Assembly (NCBI RefSeq): GCF_900129425.1
Contig: NZ_LT670817.1
Coordinates: 8,708,001 to 8,772,000, forward strand
DNA length: 64,000 nt
Source: Bradyrhizobium erythrophlei
GTDB taxonomy: Bacteria; Pseudomonadota; Alphaproteobacteria; Rhizobiales; Xanthobacteraceae
Direction of reading: 5' to 3'
A model generated the notes under the pieces. It had not been told where the DNA came from. It saw nothing but the letters and a program-made list of their open reading frames with translations, and ran no database searches. Positions within the stretch are counted from its first letter, which is position 1, and each line of letters opens with the position of its first letter. A program made the position numbers and the translations under genes. Shown here one piece after another: positions 9,471 to 17,717 of this stretch.

Positions 9471-9608
9471 ACTTTAAAGCGCCAGCACTCGTGGGGCAGC
9501 CGATCTTCGAGACCGGCCGGAAGCGGATCAAACCACCATAGATACGGCGAGGTTAAGACGCGATTAACCATCGACGACCGGGGCGGTTATCCAGATCCCC
9601 CGTTAGTT

Positions 9609-9646
9609 CAAAAAGAAAGGGGCCCCAGCTTGCGCTGGAGCCCCTC
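9609..9646 (-). terminator. Rho-independent terminator downstream of the glnK-amtB cluster
   Basis: On the minus strand a 12-bp near-perfect stem (AGGGGCTCCAGC / GCTGGGGCCCCT) with a short loop is followed by TTTCTTTTTG. It lies about 80 bp beyond the amtB stop and is oriented to end leftward transcription. Confidence 0.8.
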
Positions 9647-9689
9647 AACGGTCGGGGCATTGCCGGGTATGTGCCCAAACCGTAGTTAT

Positions 9690-9715
9690 GGGCGCGATCT
9701 CTGGAGATCGCGCCC
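9690..9715. other. Perfect 12-bp hairpin 10 bp after the amtB stop codon
   Basis: GGGCGCGATCTC, a two-base loop, then GAGATCGCGCCC. It has no T-run of its own and lies just before the intrinsic terminator at 9609-9646. It probably protects the 3' end of the amtB message or pauses transcription. Confidence 0.6.
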
Positions 9716-9724
9716 CGGGAGAAC

Positions 9725-11167
9725 TCACATATTGTAGGCGCGCTCGGTGTGCTCGGTGATGTCGAGGCCTTCGCGTTCGGTCTCGACATTGGCACGCAGG
9801 CCGACGATGACATCGACGACCTTGTAGAGGATCGCCGAACCGACGCCCGACCACACCAGTGTGGTGCAGACGCCCCAGGTTTGCGAGATCATCTGCGCGG
9901 TGAAGTCGTAATCGGCGATCTTGCCGGTGGTGTAGTCCATGATGCCGGAGCCGCCGAGCGCCGGATTCACCAGGATGCCGGTGCCGAGCGCGCCGACGAT
10001 TCCGCCGATGCAGTGGACGCCGAACACGTCGAGCGAGTCATCGTATCCGAGCGCGTTCTTGACCACGGTGACCATGAACAGGCAGACCACGCCGACCACG
10101 AGACCGAGCACGATCGCTCCCATCGGACCGGAGTAGCCGGCCGCGGGCGTAACCGCCACAAGTCCCGCCACCGCGCCCGAGATCGCGCCGAGCATCGAGG
10201 GATGACCCTTGATGATCCACTCCGCAAACATCCAGGACAGTGCCGCCGCCGCAGTCGCAACGAAGGAGTTGGTCATGGCGAGCGCAGCGCCGCCATTGGC
10301 TTCGAGGTTCGATCCGGCATTGAATCCGAACCAGCCCACCCAGAGCAGCGAGGCGCCGATCATGGACATGGTCAGCGAGTGCGGAGCCATCAGGTCCTTG
10401 CCGTAACCGACACGCTTGCCGATCAGCAGCGCCCCGACGAGACCTGCGATACCGGCGTTGATGTGCACCACGGTGCCGCCGGCGAAGTCGATCGCGCCCT
10501 TCTTGAAGACCCAGCCGGCGTCGGCGTTGACTTCATCGAGCTTGGCCTGCGCCGCGGCCTTTGCCGCCGCGTCACCCGCCGCAGCGAGCGCCTTGACCGC
10601 ATCCGAGATCGCGTCCGGTCCGGCCCAGTACCAGACCATATGTGCGATCGGGAAGTAGATCAGCGTCACCCAGAGCGGGATGAACAGCGCCACCGCCGCG
10701 AACTTCATGCGTTCGGCGAAGGCGCCGACGATGAGGGCGGGAGTGATCGCCGCGAAGGTCATCTGGAAGCAGACATACACCAGCTCCGAGATGTTGGCGT
10801 CGACGCTGAACGTCGCTGCCTTGGAGTCCGTCGTCACGCCCATCAGGAAGGCCTTCGAGAAGCCGCCGATGAAATCGGAGCCGCCGGTGAAAGCGAGACT
10901 GTAGCCGTAAAGCGCCCAGAGGATGGTGACGATGCAGACGGTGTAGAATACCTGCATCAGGACCGAGAGCATGTTCTTGGAACGGACGAGGCCGCCGTAG
11001 AAAAGGGCGAGGCCGGGAATCGTCATCAACAGCACCAGCACTGTCGAGGTCAGCATCCAGGCATTGTCGCCCTTGTTGACGGTCGGTTCAGCATAGGCAG
11101 CGGTCGCAGCGAACAGGCCGACTGCGAGGGCCGCCAATCCCGCGCTATAGGGACGTTTGAACGTCAT
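9725..11167 (-). CDS. amtB: Ammonium transporter (Amt/MEP/Rh), first of two
   Basis: This 480-residue inner-membrane ammonium channel has a cleavable signal-like N-terminus (LAALAVGLFAATAAYAEPTVNKGD), then about 11 transmembrane helices. Family motifs include TIPGLALFYGGLVRSKN, GGTVVHINAGIAGLVGALLIGKR (pore histidine region) and DVFGVHCIGGIVGALGTGIL (second pore histidine). It is longer than the second Amt because of an Ala-rich periplasmic insertion (AVKALAAAGDAAAKAAAQAKL). A glnK gene ends 40 bp upstream. Paired GlnK proteins block the channel when nitrogen is plentiful. Confidence 0.96.
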   Translation of the reverse strand: MTFKRPYSAGLAALAVGLFAATAAYAEPTVNKGDNAWMLTSTVLVLLMTIPGLALFYGGLVRSKNMLSVLMQVFYTVCIVTILWALYGYSLAFTGGSDFIGGFSKAFLMGVTTDSKAATFSVDANISELVYVCFQMTFAAITPALIVGAFAERMKFAAVALFIPLWVTLIYFPIAHMVWYWAGPDAISDAVKALAAAGDAAAKAAAQAKLDEVNADAGWVFKKGAIDFAGGTVVHINAGIAGLVGALLIGKRVGYGKDLMAPHSLTMSMIGASLLWVGWFGFNAGSNLEANGGAALAMTNSFVATAAAALSWMFAEWIIKGHPSMLGAISGAVAGLVAVTPAAGYSGPMGAIVLGLVVGVVCLFMVTVVKNALGYDDSLDVFGVHCIGGIVGALGTGILVNPALGGSGIMDYTTGKIADYDFTAQMISQTWGVCTTLVWSGVGSAILYKVVDVIVGLRANVETEREGLDITEHTERAYNM

Positions 11168-11207
11168 TTGTTATACTCCTGATTGGAAAAAGGTTGAGCG
11201 CGAGAGA

Positions 11208-11546
11208 TCAGAGTGCCGCGGCATCGGCCTCTCCCGTGCGGATGCGAACCGCATGGTCGAGGTTGATGACGAAGATCTTGCCGTCGCCGATCTGTCCGGT
11301 CTTTGCAGCCGAGGTGATGGCGTCGATGGTCTTGTCGACCTGGTCCGAGGCGATAGCGACCTCGATCTTGATCTTGGGCAGGAAGCTCACCGCGTATTCA
11401 GCACCGCGATAAATTTCCGTATGGCCCTTCTGCCGGCCATATCCCTTGACTTCCGTCACCGTTAGACCGTGAACGCCAATGGCGGTCAGGGCGTCACGGA
11501 CTTCTTCGAGCTTGAATGGCTTGATGATCGCCATAACAATTTTCAT
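11208..11546 (-). CDS. glnK: PII-type nitrogen regulatory protein GlnK (pair 1)
   Basis: This 112-residue PII signal protein has the T-loop uridylylation tyrosine (Y51) in KGHTEIYRGAEY and the B-loop TGQIGDGKIFV for ATP/ADP and 2-oxoglutarate sensing. It starts MKIVMAIIKPFKLEEVRDAL, the standard PII start. It lies 40 bp before amtB and forms a classic glnK-amtB operon. A sigma-54-like element lies about 107 bp upstream (11653-11668), consistent with NtrC control under nitrogen limitation. It differs from the second GlnK at scattered positions such as LEEVRDAL versus LDEVRQAL. Confidence 0.96.
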   Translation of the reverse strand: MKIVMAIIKPFKLEEVRDALTAIGVHGLTVTEVKGYGRQKGHTEIYRGAEYAVSFLPKIKIEVAIASDQVDKTIDAITSAAKTGQIGDGKIFVINLDHAVRIRTGEADAAAL

Positions 11547-11855
11547 GGGTCCTATCCCCGCTTGGGCCCGGTCCAGACGCGACCGGGCGTTCTCGACTGA
11601 GGTTCACCACGCGGAGAAGTTTCACTACGCGGGCACAGCCGAGACCCATAGAATCAAATGCCGTGCCAGATCAGTCGGATTGCCTAACGGACTATGAACA
11701 ACCAGCTTTTCAGCCTTTATGGGAATCGGCCCGGACTGCGCTATTCGGTCGCGCTCAAAGTCTAGTCACCCCAGCCTAAAACGTGAGCATGACAGGCTTC
11801 GGACATAATCCTGCCCACGGCAAGGGCAGGATAGAGGTATCGAGATGGGGAAATT
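11547..11855. other. 309-bp regulatory gap between the two glnK-amtB pairs
   Basis: No credible gene is present. The right part follows the stop of the second amtB. The left part carries the sigma-54-like element and the 5' leader of glnK pair 1. This argues that the second pair does not simply read through into the first. Confidence 0.6.
11653..11668 (-). promoter_or_regulatory. Sigma-54-like -24/-12 promoter element for glnK-amtB pair 1
   Basis: The minus strand reads TGGCACGGCATTTGAT against the consensus TGGCACG-N4-TTGCA. The -24 half is perfect and the spacing exact, but the -12 GC dinucleotide is GA. It is about 107 bp upstream of the glnK start. Confidence 0.55.
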
Positions 11856-13160
11856 CTACTGCAAGGCTTCGCCATGCTGCGAAATGTCGAGCCCCTCCAG
11901 TTCGTGTTCCCTGGACACCCGCAGCGGAACGAAGGAGCTGACCAGCTTCAGCAGCACGTAGGTGACCCCTCCGGACCACGCCAGCGTGACCGCCACACCG
12001 TAGAACTGAATCAGCAATTGCTGCGGATTGCCTTCGATCAGACCCGAGGTCCCCCCGATAGAGGCGGTCGCAAAGACCCCGGTCAGCAAGGTGCCGGTCA
12101 TTCCGCCGATGCCGTGGACGCCGAACACATCGAGCGAATCGTCGTAGCGGAAACGGTGCTTGAGCCAGGTGCAGGCCCAGAAACACACCAGGCCCGCGAT
12201 CACCCCGATGACGATGCCGTGCCACGGCGCGACGAATCCGGAGGCCGGGGTAATCGTTCCGAGGCCCGCGACCGCGCCGGAAATCATGCCGAGCACCGAC
12301 GGCTTGCGCCGGATCGACCACTCGATCGCGCCCCAGGTCAGCGCGCCGGCACAGGCCGCCAGATGGGTGGCGATGATCGCCATCACCGCGCGCGAATTCG
12401 CGGCCAGGGCCGATCCGCCGTTGAAGCCGAACCAGCCGACCCACAGCAGTCCGGTGCCGATCACGGCAAGCGACAGATCGAACGGCGAAAGATTTTCGGT
12501 ACCATAGCCGTGGCGTCGTCCCATCACCTTGGCCGCCACCAGCCCGCCGACCCCGGCTGAGAGATGCACCACGAGGCCGCCGGCGAAATCCAGCACGCCG
12601 GCGGTGCCGAGAAAGCCGCCGCCCCAGATCCAGTGCGCGAGCGGCACGTAGACGAACATGAACCAGCCGATGGAAAATAACAGATACGCCGAGAACCGCA
12701 TGCGATCGGCGACCGAGCCCGCCACCAGCGCCACCGTGATGATCGCGAACGTCATCTGGTAGAGCATGAACAGGCTCTCCGGAATCGTCTTCGCCGCGGG
12801 ATTGACGCTGTCCATGGTCATGCCGGTAAGAAACCAGCGGTCCAGCGTGCCAAGCCAGGGCCCGCCGCCGACGAACACCAGCGAGTAGCCGAACGCCACC
12901 CAGAGAATCGAAATAACGGTCACAGCGGCGAGACTTTGCGCCATCGTCGCCAGCACGTTCTTCTTGCGAACCATGCCGGAATAAAACAGCGCCAGACCGG
13001 GTATCGTCATCATCAGCACCAGCGCGGTGGCGACGATCATCCACGCGGTGTCGGCGGCATTGATGGTCGACGTTTCGGCGAAGGCCGGTGTCGCGAACAA
13101 GATCGTCGCAAAACTAGTCGGCGCAGCCAGCTTCGCTGCACGACACGATAGTGCCCCCAT
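11856..13160 (-). CDS. amtB: Ammonium transporter (Amt/MEP/Rh), second of two
   Basis: This 434-residue ammonium channel has a signal-like N-terminus (LAAPTSFATILFATPAFAETS) and about 11 membrane helices. Motifs include TIPGLALFYSGMVRKKNVLA, GGLVVHLSAGVGGLVAAKVMG and DVFGVHGIGGMTGTLLTGVF, covering both pore histidines. It lacks the Ala-rich insertion of its neighbour and diverges through most loops, so the pair is not a recent duplicate. Its own glnK ends 78 bp upstream. The C-terminus ends ELEGLDISQHGEALQ, the cytoplasmic tail that usually meets GlnK. Confidence 0.95.
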   Translation of the reverse strand: MGALSCRAAKLAAPTSFATILFATPAFAETSTINAADTAWMIVATALVLMMTIPGLALFYSGMVRKKNVLATMAQSLAAVTVISILWVAFGYSLVFVGGGPWLGTLDRWFLTGMTMDSVNPAAKTIPESLFMLYQMTFAIITVALVAGSVADRMRFSAYLLFSIGWFMFVYVPLAHWIWGGGFLGTAGVLDFAGGLVVHLSAGVGGLVAAKVMGRRHGYGTENLSPFDLSLAVIGTGLLWVGWFGFNGGSALAANSRAVMAIIATHLAACAGALTWGAIEWSIRRKPSVLGMISGAVAGLGTITPASGFVAPWHGIVIGVIAGLVCFWACTWLKHRFRYDDSLDVFGVHGIGGMTGTLLTGVFATASIGGTSGLIEGNPQQLLIQFYGVAVTLAWSGGVTYVLLKLVSSFVPLRVSREHELEGLDISQHGEALQ

Positions 13161-13238
13161 TGGTATTTCCCCAGCCAGGTATGATTTTATTGATCGCGCG
13201 CACGGCGTCGTTGCCGGATGCGACGGAGTTGCGAGAAC

Positions 13239-13577
13239 CTAGAGCGCGTCGCTGTCGGTTTCGCCGGTTCGGATCCGCAAGGCGTGATCGATCGGTGTCA
13301 CGAATATCTTGCCGTCGCCGATCTGGCCGGTACGCGCGCTCGCGGTAATGACCTCAACCGCCTTGTCAGCGAGATCTGACGCAACCGCGATTTCGATTCG
13401 GAGCTTCGGCAGGAAATTCACCACATATTCGGCGCCGCGATAGACCTCGGTGTGGCCTTTCTGGCGGCCGTAACCCTTGACCTCGGTGACAGTCATGCCG
13501 CTGACCCCGATCGCGGTGAGTGCCTGGCGTACCTCGTCCAACTTGAATGGTTTGATAATGGCAACAACGAGCTTCAT
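13239..13577 (-). CDS. glnK: PII-type nitrogen regulatory protein GlnK (pair 2)
   Basis: This 112-residue PII protein has the uridylylation tyrosine in KGHTEVYRGAEY and the ATP-binding TGQIGDGKIFVTPIDHALRI. The open frame extends upstream to 13682, but the ATG at 13577 (MKLVVAIIKPFKLDEV) is the universal family start. It precedes amtB pair 2 by 78 bp. Together with pair 1 it gives the order glnK-amtB-glnK-amtB on the minus strand, an arrangement known in Rhodopseudomonas and relatives. Confidence 0.96.
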   Translation of the reverse strand: MKLVVAIIKPFKLDEVRQALTAIGVSGMTVTEVKGYGRQKGHTEVYRGAEYVVNFLPKLRIEIAVASDLADKAVEVITASARTGQIGDGKIFVTPIDHALRIRTGETDSDAL

Positions 13578-13884
13578 GGTCAGGCCTTCATTTCCCGGAT
13601 TCTGAAAAGGGCAGTCGCGCCGTGATTTGCGCCAGCGCGCAAGTCTGGCATCTTTCCGAGCAAATGGCACAAAAAGTTGCAAGGCCCACCGGAAAAAGAA
13701 TGGCGGTCGCTCTGTCTCTGGTGGCCAAGTCCCTGCAGGCCGCGGGATAATCCACCGCGAAACGGATTCCTCCCCACGGACGGGCCGGCGCGCCCGTCCG
13801 TTGCGGGGCCTTAAGGGGATGAAATGTCAGCGATCCCAGTTCTTCGCGTCCCACGGCCCGCCGAGCCGCTATCCGGAACCAGCG
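13578..13884. other. 307-bp intergenic region upstream of glnK pair 2
   Basis: No gene is supported. It should carry the glnK pair 2 promoter. A weak dyad (GCAACTTTTTGTGCCA on the minus strand, 13665-13680) resembles an NtrC site. No -24/-12 element with correct spacing was found. A strong GC hairpin occupies 13776-13801. Confidence 0.5.
13776..13801. terminator. GC-rich hairpin downstream of tesB
   Basis: ACGGACGGGC and GCCCGTCCGT form a 10-bp perfect stem about 85 bp past the tesB stop. There is no clear T-run, so it may be a weak or Rho-assisted terminator. Confidence 0.4.
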
Positions 13885-14745
13885 TTATTTCCGCTCGCGA
13901 AGCGAGCCTTCCTGCGCCACCGAGGCCACCAGCGTGCCGTCCTGCTTGAAGATCATGCCGCGGGTCAGGCCGCGCCCGCCCTGCGCGCTCGGGGAATCCT
14001 GGGCATAAAGCAGCCATTCGTCGGCGCGGAACGGGCGATGAAACCACATCGCGTGATCGAGGCTCGCCGGCATCATCCGCTTGTCGAACAGCGTCCTGCC
14101 GTAGCGCGCCATCGCCGCATCCAGCAGCGAGAAATCGGATGCATAGGCCAGCGCGCACATATGCAGCGCCGGATCGTCGGGCAGTTTCGAGGCGGTGCGG
14201 ATCCAGACATGGATGCGGCCGTCGTCGATCTTCTGGCCGAAATAGCGGCTGAGCTCGACCGGGCGTAGCTCGATCGGGCGGTCGGATTCGTAATAGCGGC
14301 GGATGAATTCCGGCATCTCCCGGAACATCGGCTGTTTTGCCACTTCCTCGGCGGTGAGTTTTTCAGGCGGCGGCACGTCCGGCATCTTGTCCTGATGGTC
14401 GAACGCGCCGTGTTCCTCGACGTGAAACGACACCATGATCGAGAAGATCGCGTTGCCGTGCTGGATCGCGGTGACCCGGCGGGTCGAATAGCTCTTGCCG
14501 TCGCGCAGCCGTTCGACCTCGTAGATGATCGGAATCTGCGGATCGCCGGGCAGAATGAAATAGCAATGCAGCGAGTGGGGCAGCCGGCCTTCGACGGTGC
14601 GGCACGCCGCCACCATGGCCTGTCCGATCACCTGCCCGCCGAACACCCGCTGCCAGCTCGTCTTCGGGCTGTTGCCGCGAAACAGGTTCACCTCGAGCGG
14701 CTCGAGGTCGAGGATGGAAATCAGGTCAATCAGGCCGTTGGACAT
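13885..14745 (-). CDS. tesB: Acyl-CoA thioesterase II (TesB)
   Basis: This 286-residue double-hotdog thioesterase hydrolyses medium- and long-chain acyl-CoA in the cytoplasm. Typical segments are DLISILDLEPLEVNLFRG, RVFGGQVIGQAMVAA, SLHCYFILPGD and, in the second hotdog, SLDHAMWFHRPFRADEWLLY with the active-site Asp. The reading frame is open to 14829, but those extra 28 codons are translated from a degenerate family-A repeat. The ATG at 14745 gives the proper N-terminus MSNGLIDLI. Confidence 0.93.
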   Translation of the reverse strand: MSNGLIDLISILDLEPLEVNLFRGNSPKTSWQRVFGGQVIGQAMVAACRTVEGRLPHSLHCYFILPGDPQIPIIYEVERLRDGKSYSTRRVTAIQHGNAIFSIMVSFHVEEHGAFDHQDKMPDVPPPEKLTAEEVAKQPMFREMPEFIRRYYESDRPIELRPVELSRYFGQKIDDGRIHVWIRTASKLPDDPALHMCALAYASDFSLLDAAMARYGRTLFDKRMMPASLDHAMWFHRPFRADEWLLYAQDSPSAQGGRGLTRGMIFKQDGTLVASVAQEGSLRERK

Positions 14746-14766
14746 GTGTGTGTTTCCAATTTCCCC

Positions 14767-14849
14767 GTCATTTCGGGGTGAGGCGAAGCCTCGAACGCGG
14801 AGATGATAACTGCCAGGTTCCGGGCCCATGATGCCGCGCGCCCCGGAAT
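14767..14849. repeat. Dispersed palindromic repeat, family A copy 2 (degenerate)
   Basis: It runs from GTCATTTCGGGGTG to GCGCGCCCCGGAAT and overlaps the false N-terminal extension of tesB. Inner arms have drifted more than in the other copies. Confidence 0.65.
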
Positions 14850-14946
14850 CGCCACCTTGGGGCCACGAACCTTGCTTCGCGGCCCTGTTTCGCCCAGCTA
14901 TAGTCAGGTAGCAAGTCTAGATGACGTGAGCGAGTAAGGGTACGGA

Positions 14947-16167
14947 ATGTCGGCACAGCGAAGCATTGTCATCGGTGGCGGCGCATTCGCGGGGCTGGGG
15001 CTGGCGCTAGCGCTGCGTCAGGGCCTCGGCGCCGATATCCCCATTATCGTTGCCGACCCGGCGCTGGCGGCGCGGCCGAGCCGCGATCCGCGCGCGACCG
15101 CCATCGTCGCCGCCTGCCGTCGGCTGTTCGAGGCGATCGGGGTGTGGAATCAGGTCGCGTCCCAGGCGCAGCCGATTCTCGACATGGTCGTCACCGATTC
15201 CGGCCTGCAAGATGCGACCCGTCCGGTGTTCCTGACCTTCGCAGGTGATGTCGAGCCGGGTGAACCTTTCGCGCATATGATTGAAAACCGGCATCTGATC
15301 GATGCGCTGGTCCAGCGCGCGGAAGCCGAGGGCATCGGCCTTCGCGCCACCGCGGTCACCACATTCGATGCACGCCCCGATGGTGTCGACGTGACGCTGG
15401 CGGACGGCGGCGCGATCGAGGCGAGCCTGCTGGTGGCGGCCGATGGCGCCCGCTCGAAACTGCGCGAACGCGCCGGGATTGCCACCCATGGCTGGGATTA
15501 CGATCAATCCGGGATTGTCGTCACCGTCGGCCATGAGCGCGATCATCACGGCCGCGCCGAAGAACATTTCCTTCCCGCCGGGCCGTTCGCGATCCTGCCG
15601 TTGACGGGACGACGCTCGTCGCTGGTATGGACCGAGAAGCGTACCGAGGCGGCGCGCATCGTCGCGCTTGGCGAAGATGAATTTCACGGCGAACTCGAAC
15701 AGCGCTTTGGCCTGCATCTCGGCGAGATCAAGGCACTCGACAGACCGCGGGCGTTTCCGCTGGGTTATTTCGTGGCGCGCTCGTTCATCGGCGAACGGCT
15801 GGCGCTGGTCGGCGACGCCGCGCATGTGATTCACCCGATCGCGGGGCAGGGGCTCAACATGGGCCTGAAGGATGTCGCAGCGCTTGCCGAAGTGGTTGTC
15901 GATGCCGCCCGGATCGGCATGGACCTCGGTCAGGCCGACGTGCTCGACCGCTATCAGCGCTGGCGACGGTTCGACACGATGGCGATGGGGCTCGCCACCA
16001 ATTCACTGAATCTGTTGTTCTCGAACGAATCGAAGGTGCTGCGCGCGGTGCGCGATATCGGGCTCGGGCTGGTCGATCGCACTCCGCCGCTGAAAAGCAT
16101 GTTCATCCGGCAGGCGGCGGGTCTGGCGGGCGAGGTGCCGCGGCTGTTGAAGGGCGAGGCTTTGTAG
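14947..16167 (+). CDS. UbiH/UbiF/VisC-family FAD-dependent ubiquinone hydroxylase
   Basis: This 406-residue class A flavin monooxygenase has the dinucleotide-binding GGGAFAGLGLALAL, the DG motif LLVAADGARSKLRERAGI and the GD motif LALVGDAAHVIHPIAGQG. The last of these carries the AGQGLN signature specific to ubiquinone ring hydroxylases. It acts at the inner face of the membrane in ubiquinone synthesis. Which ring carbon it modifies cannot be told, because alphaproteobacteria use UbiH, UbiF or multifunctional UbiL versions. It is a single gene, divergent from tesB. Confidence 0.9.
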   Translation: MSAQRSIVIGGGAFAGLGLALALRQGLGADIPIIVADPALAARPSRDPRATAIVAACRRLFEAIGVWNQVASQAQPILDMVVTDSGLQDATRPVFLTFAGDVEPGEPFAHMIENRHLIDALVQRAEAEGIGLRATAVTTFDARPDGVDVTLADGGAIEASLLVAADGARSKLRERAGIATHGWDYDQSGIVVTVGHERDHHGRAEEHFLPAGPFAILPLTGRRSSLVWTEKRTEAARIVALGEDEFHGELEQRFGLHLGEIKALDRPRAFPLGYFVARSFIGERLALVGDAAHVIHPIAGQGLNMGLKDVAALAEVVVDAARIGMDLGQADVLDRYQRWRRFDTMAMGLATNSLNLLFSNESKVLRAVRDIGLGLVDRTPPLKSMFIRQAAGLAGEVPRLLKGEAL

Positions 16168-16201
16168 ACGCCCGTCTGCTCCTGCAACCGCGGTGTGTAA
16201 C

Positions 16202-16243
16202 CTCATGGTGAGGAGCGCATCTTTGAGCGTCTCGAACGATGAG
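16202..16243. repeat. Dispersed hairpin repeat, family B copy 2
   Basis: CTCATGGTGAGGAGCGCA...TGAGCGTCTCGAACGATGAG. The two arms are inverted variants of the same core and it pairs with copy 3 just downstream. Confidence 0.7.
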
Positions 16244-16268
16244 GCCGGAGATCGCTCAGCGGGGCTTT

Positions 16269-16310
16269 CCATCCTTCGAGACGCGCGCAGGGCGCGCTCC
16301 TCAGGATGAG
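16269..16310. repeat. Dispersed hairpin repeat, family B copy 3
   Basis: CCATCCTTCGAGACGCGCGC...GCGCGCTCCTCAGGATGAG, a near-perfect reverse complement of copy 4 at 29468-29510. Confidence 0.75.
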
Positions 16311-16319
16311 GGTTTGGCG

Positions 16320-16482
16320 TGCCCCGGACGCTGTGCAGCGCCATAAGCGCGGTTGCGCGCGTCTTCGACGCGCTATGGCGGTGCGCTGCTGATCCGGGGT
16401 CCATTATGGACCCGTATCCGTGGGTCCCGGCTCTGCGGAGCAGCGTGAAGAACGCTGCACCGCGTTCGGGACACGAGAGACA
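16320..16482 (-). repeat. Dispersed repeat, family D copy 1 (inverted relative to the 47-kb pair)
   Basis: Blocks such as GTGCGCTGCTGATCCGGGGT and GGTCCCGGCTCTGCGGAGCA are the reverse complement of the tandem copies at 47207-47522. It ends near CTGCACCGCGTTCGGGACA. Confidence 0.65.
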
Positions 16483-16512
16483 TTGCTTCACGCCCTCTCG
16501 GGATGAGGTCGT

Positions 16513-17454
16513 TTACTTCGCCGTGTCGTCCGCCAAAACAAAAGCCGCGACCGCATCGATCATGGCCGGGTCCAGCGCACGTTCCGCCTGATTGTAGGCT
16601 GCCAAATCGTCGGCCTCGTCGGCGACATCGACCAGAACATGATTCATGTCCGGCAGCCAAAGTGTTTTCGCGGCCGGTGACGCTGTGCTGAGCGCCAGGA
16701 AATCCAGTCGCGCCACCTGGCGGTCGCGGCCGCCGCCGACAATCAGCGTCGGCTGATCGATCAGTTTCAGGGGGACGACCGGGTCTTCGGTGAAGGCCGA
16801 GGCGATGCCGGGCTGCATCGCCGGCGGGATCGACAACCCCTGTGGCAGCGGATCGACGATCTGCCCGGACATGATGGCGTCGATGGCGTCCGCCATCGGC
16901 TTGTAGACGTCGGGAGCCAGCGTCTTTTCCAGCTGGGCCTTGAGCAGGTCGCCCTGCCGCCGGGCAGCGGTAACCAGCAAAACCAGGCGGTCGACCGGCA
17001 CACGCCGCGCCGTGAGAATCGCGACCAGGCCGCCCTCGCTGTGTCCGACCAGAATGACCTTGGAGAATTTTCCGCTGCTGCGCAGATAATTCACCAGCGC
17101 GGCGGCATCGTCGACGTAATCCTTGAAGCGAAAATCCTCCGGCCGTCCGAATTCCGGTTTCCATCCGCCCGCGCCGCGCTTGTCATAGCGCAGCGTCGCG
17201 ATCTTGCGCGCGGCCAGTTGTTCCGCGAGTTTCTTCAGCGTGGCGGGCTTGATCTGCGGTCCGTTGCCGTCGTGGTCGGTGGATCCGGAGCCCGCGATCA
17301 AAAGCGCGACAGGCGGCCGTTCGACCTCCGAGGGCACCGTCAGCACCGCGTCGATGGCGCCGACGCGGATTTTGCTTTCTTCAGCGGATACGCTCACCGT
17401 CATGACGGCAAGACAGAGCATTGCAAGCGCAGCGATGATCTTTCGGGGTCGCAT
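16513..17454 (-). CDS. Secreted alpha/beta hydrolase (esterase/peptidase-like)
   Basis: This 313-residue protein has an N-terminal signal peptide (KIIAALAMLCLAVMTVSVSAEE). The alpha/beta hydrolase fold has an oxyanion motif LLIAGSGSTDHDGNG, the nucleophile elbow VGHSEGGLVA, an acid-site candidate near VGGGRDRQVAR and the catalytic histidine near LPDMNHVLVD. The family fits periplasmic esterases related to the S9/BAAT group, and the substrate is unknown. Trm112 ends 3 bp upstream of its start, so they probably share a transcript. Confidence 0.85.
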   Translation of the reverse strand: MRPRKIIAALAMLCLAVMTVSVSAEESKIRVGAIDAVLTVPSEVERPPVALLIAGSGSTDHDGNGPQIKPATLKKLAEQLAARKIATLRYDKRGAGGWKPEFGRPEDFRFKDYVDDAAALVNYLRSSGKFSKVILVGHSEGGLVAILTARRVPVDRLVLLVTAARRQGDLLKAQLEKTLAPDVYKPMADAIDAIMSGQIVDPLPQGLSIPPAMQPGIASAFTEDPVVPLKLIDQPTLIVGGGRDRQVARLDFLALSTASPAAKTLWLPDMNHVLVDVADEADDLAAYNQAERALDPAMIDAVAAFVLADDTAK

Positions 17455-17457
17455 GCG

Positions 17458-17655
17458 CTAATCGATCTTTCTTGCTTCTTCTGGCAGCATGATCGGGATG
17501 CCGTCACGGATCGGATAAGCGAGCTTTGCGGAACGCGAGATCAATTCCTGCCTCGCTGGGTCAAACTCCAGCGGACCCTTGGTCAGCGGACAGACCAGGA
17601 TTTCCAGCAGCTTTGGATCGACGGTGCCTTCAAGGCGTTCGGGCGGGGCGGTCAT
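17458..17655 (-). CDS. Trm112-family protein
   Basis: This 65-residue protein has the pattern PKLLEILVCPLTKGPLEF ... AYPIRDGIPIMLPEEAR, typical of the bacterial Trm112/YcaR family. In eukaryotes Trm112 activates several methyltransferases, and in bacteria its role is poorly known. Only one cysteine of a zinc site is visible, as in many alphaproteobacterial versions. The ATG at 17655 was chosen because the 53 codons upstream overlap the neighbouring TetR gene's 3' end and do not resemble the family. Confidence 0.88.
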   Translation of the reverse strand: MTAPPERLEGTVDPKLLEILVCPLTKGPLEFDPARQELISRSAKLAYPIRDGIPIMLPEEARKID

Positions 17656-17717
17656 GCATGGGTCTCCGGCTTGCGTTTCGCTCCTGTAGCATATCCGCTC
17701 GAAGCGTGTAGCCGCGG

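Larger units (their letters stand above)
16168..16512. other. 345-bp gene-free stretch made of dispersed repeats
   Basis: It contains two family-B hairpins (about 16202-16243 and 16269-16310) followed by a family-D segment (about 16320-16482). No coding capacity beyond repeat translations is seen. Confidence 0.65.

Noticed and set aside
9749..11182. 477-codon plus-strand frame across amtB
   Set aside because: It is the antisense shadow of the ammonium transporter, with no recognisable domain.
13665..13680. TGGCACAAAAAGTTGC as a sigma-54 promoter
   Set aside because: The gap between the -24 and -12 halves is one base too long, and it points away from glnK. The reverse strand looks more like a weak NtrC dyad.
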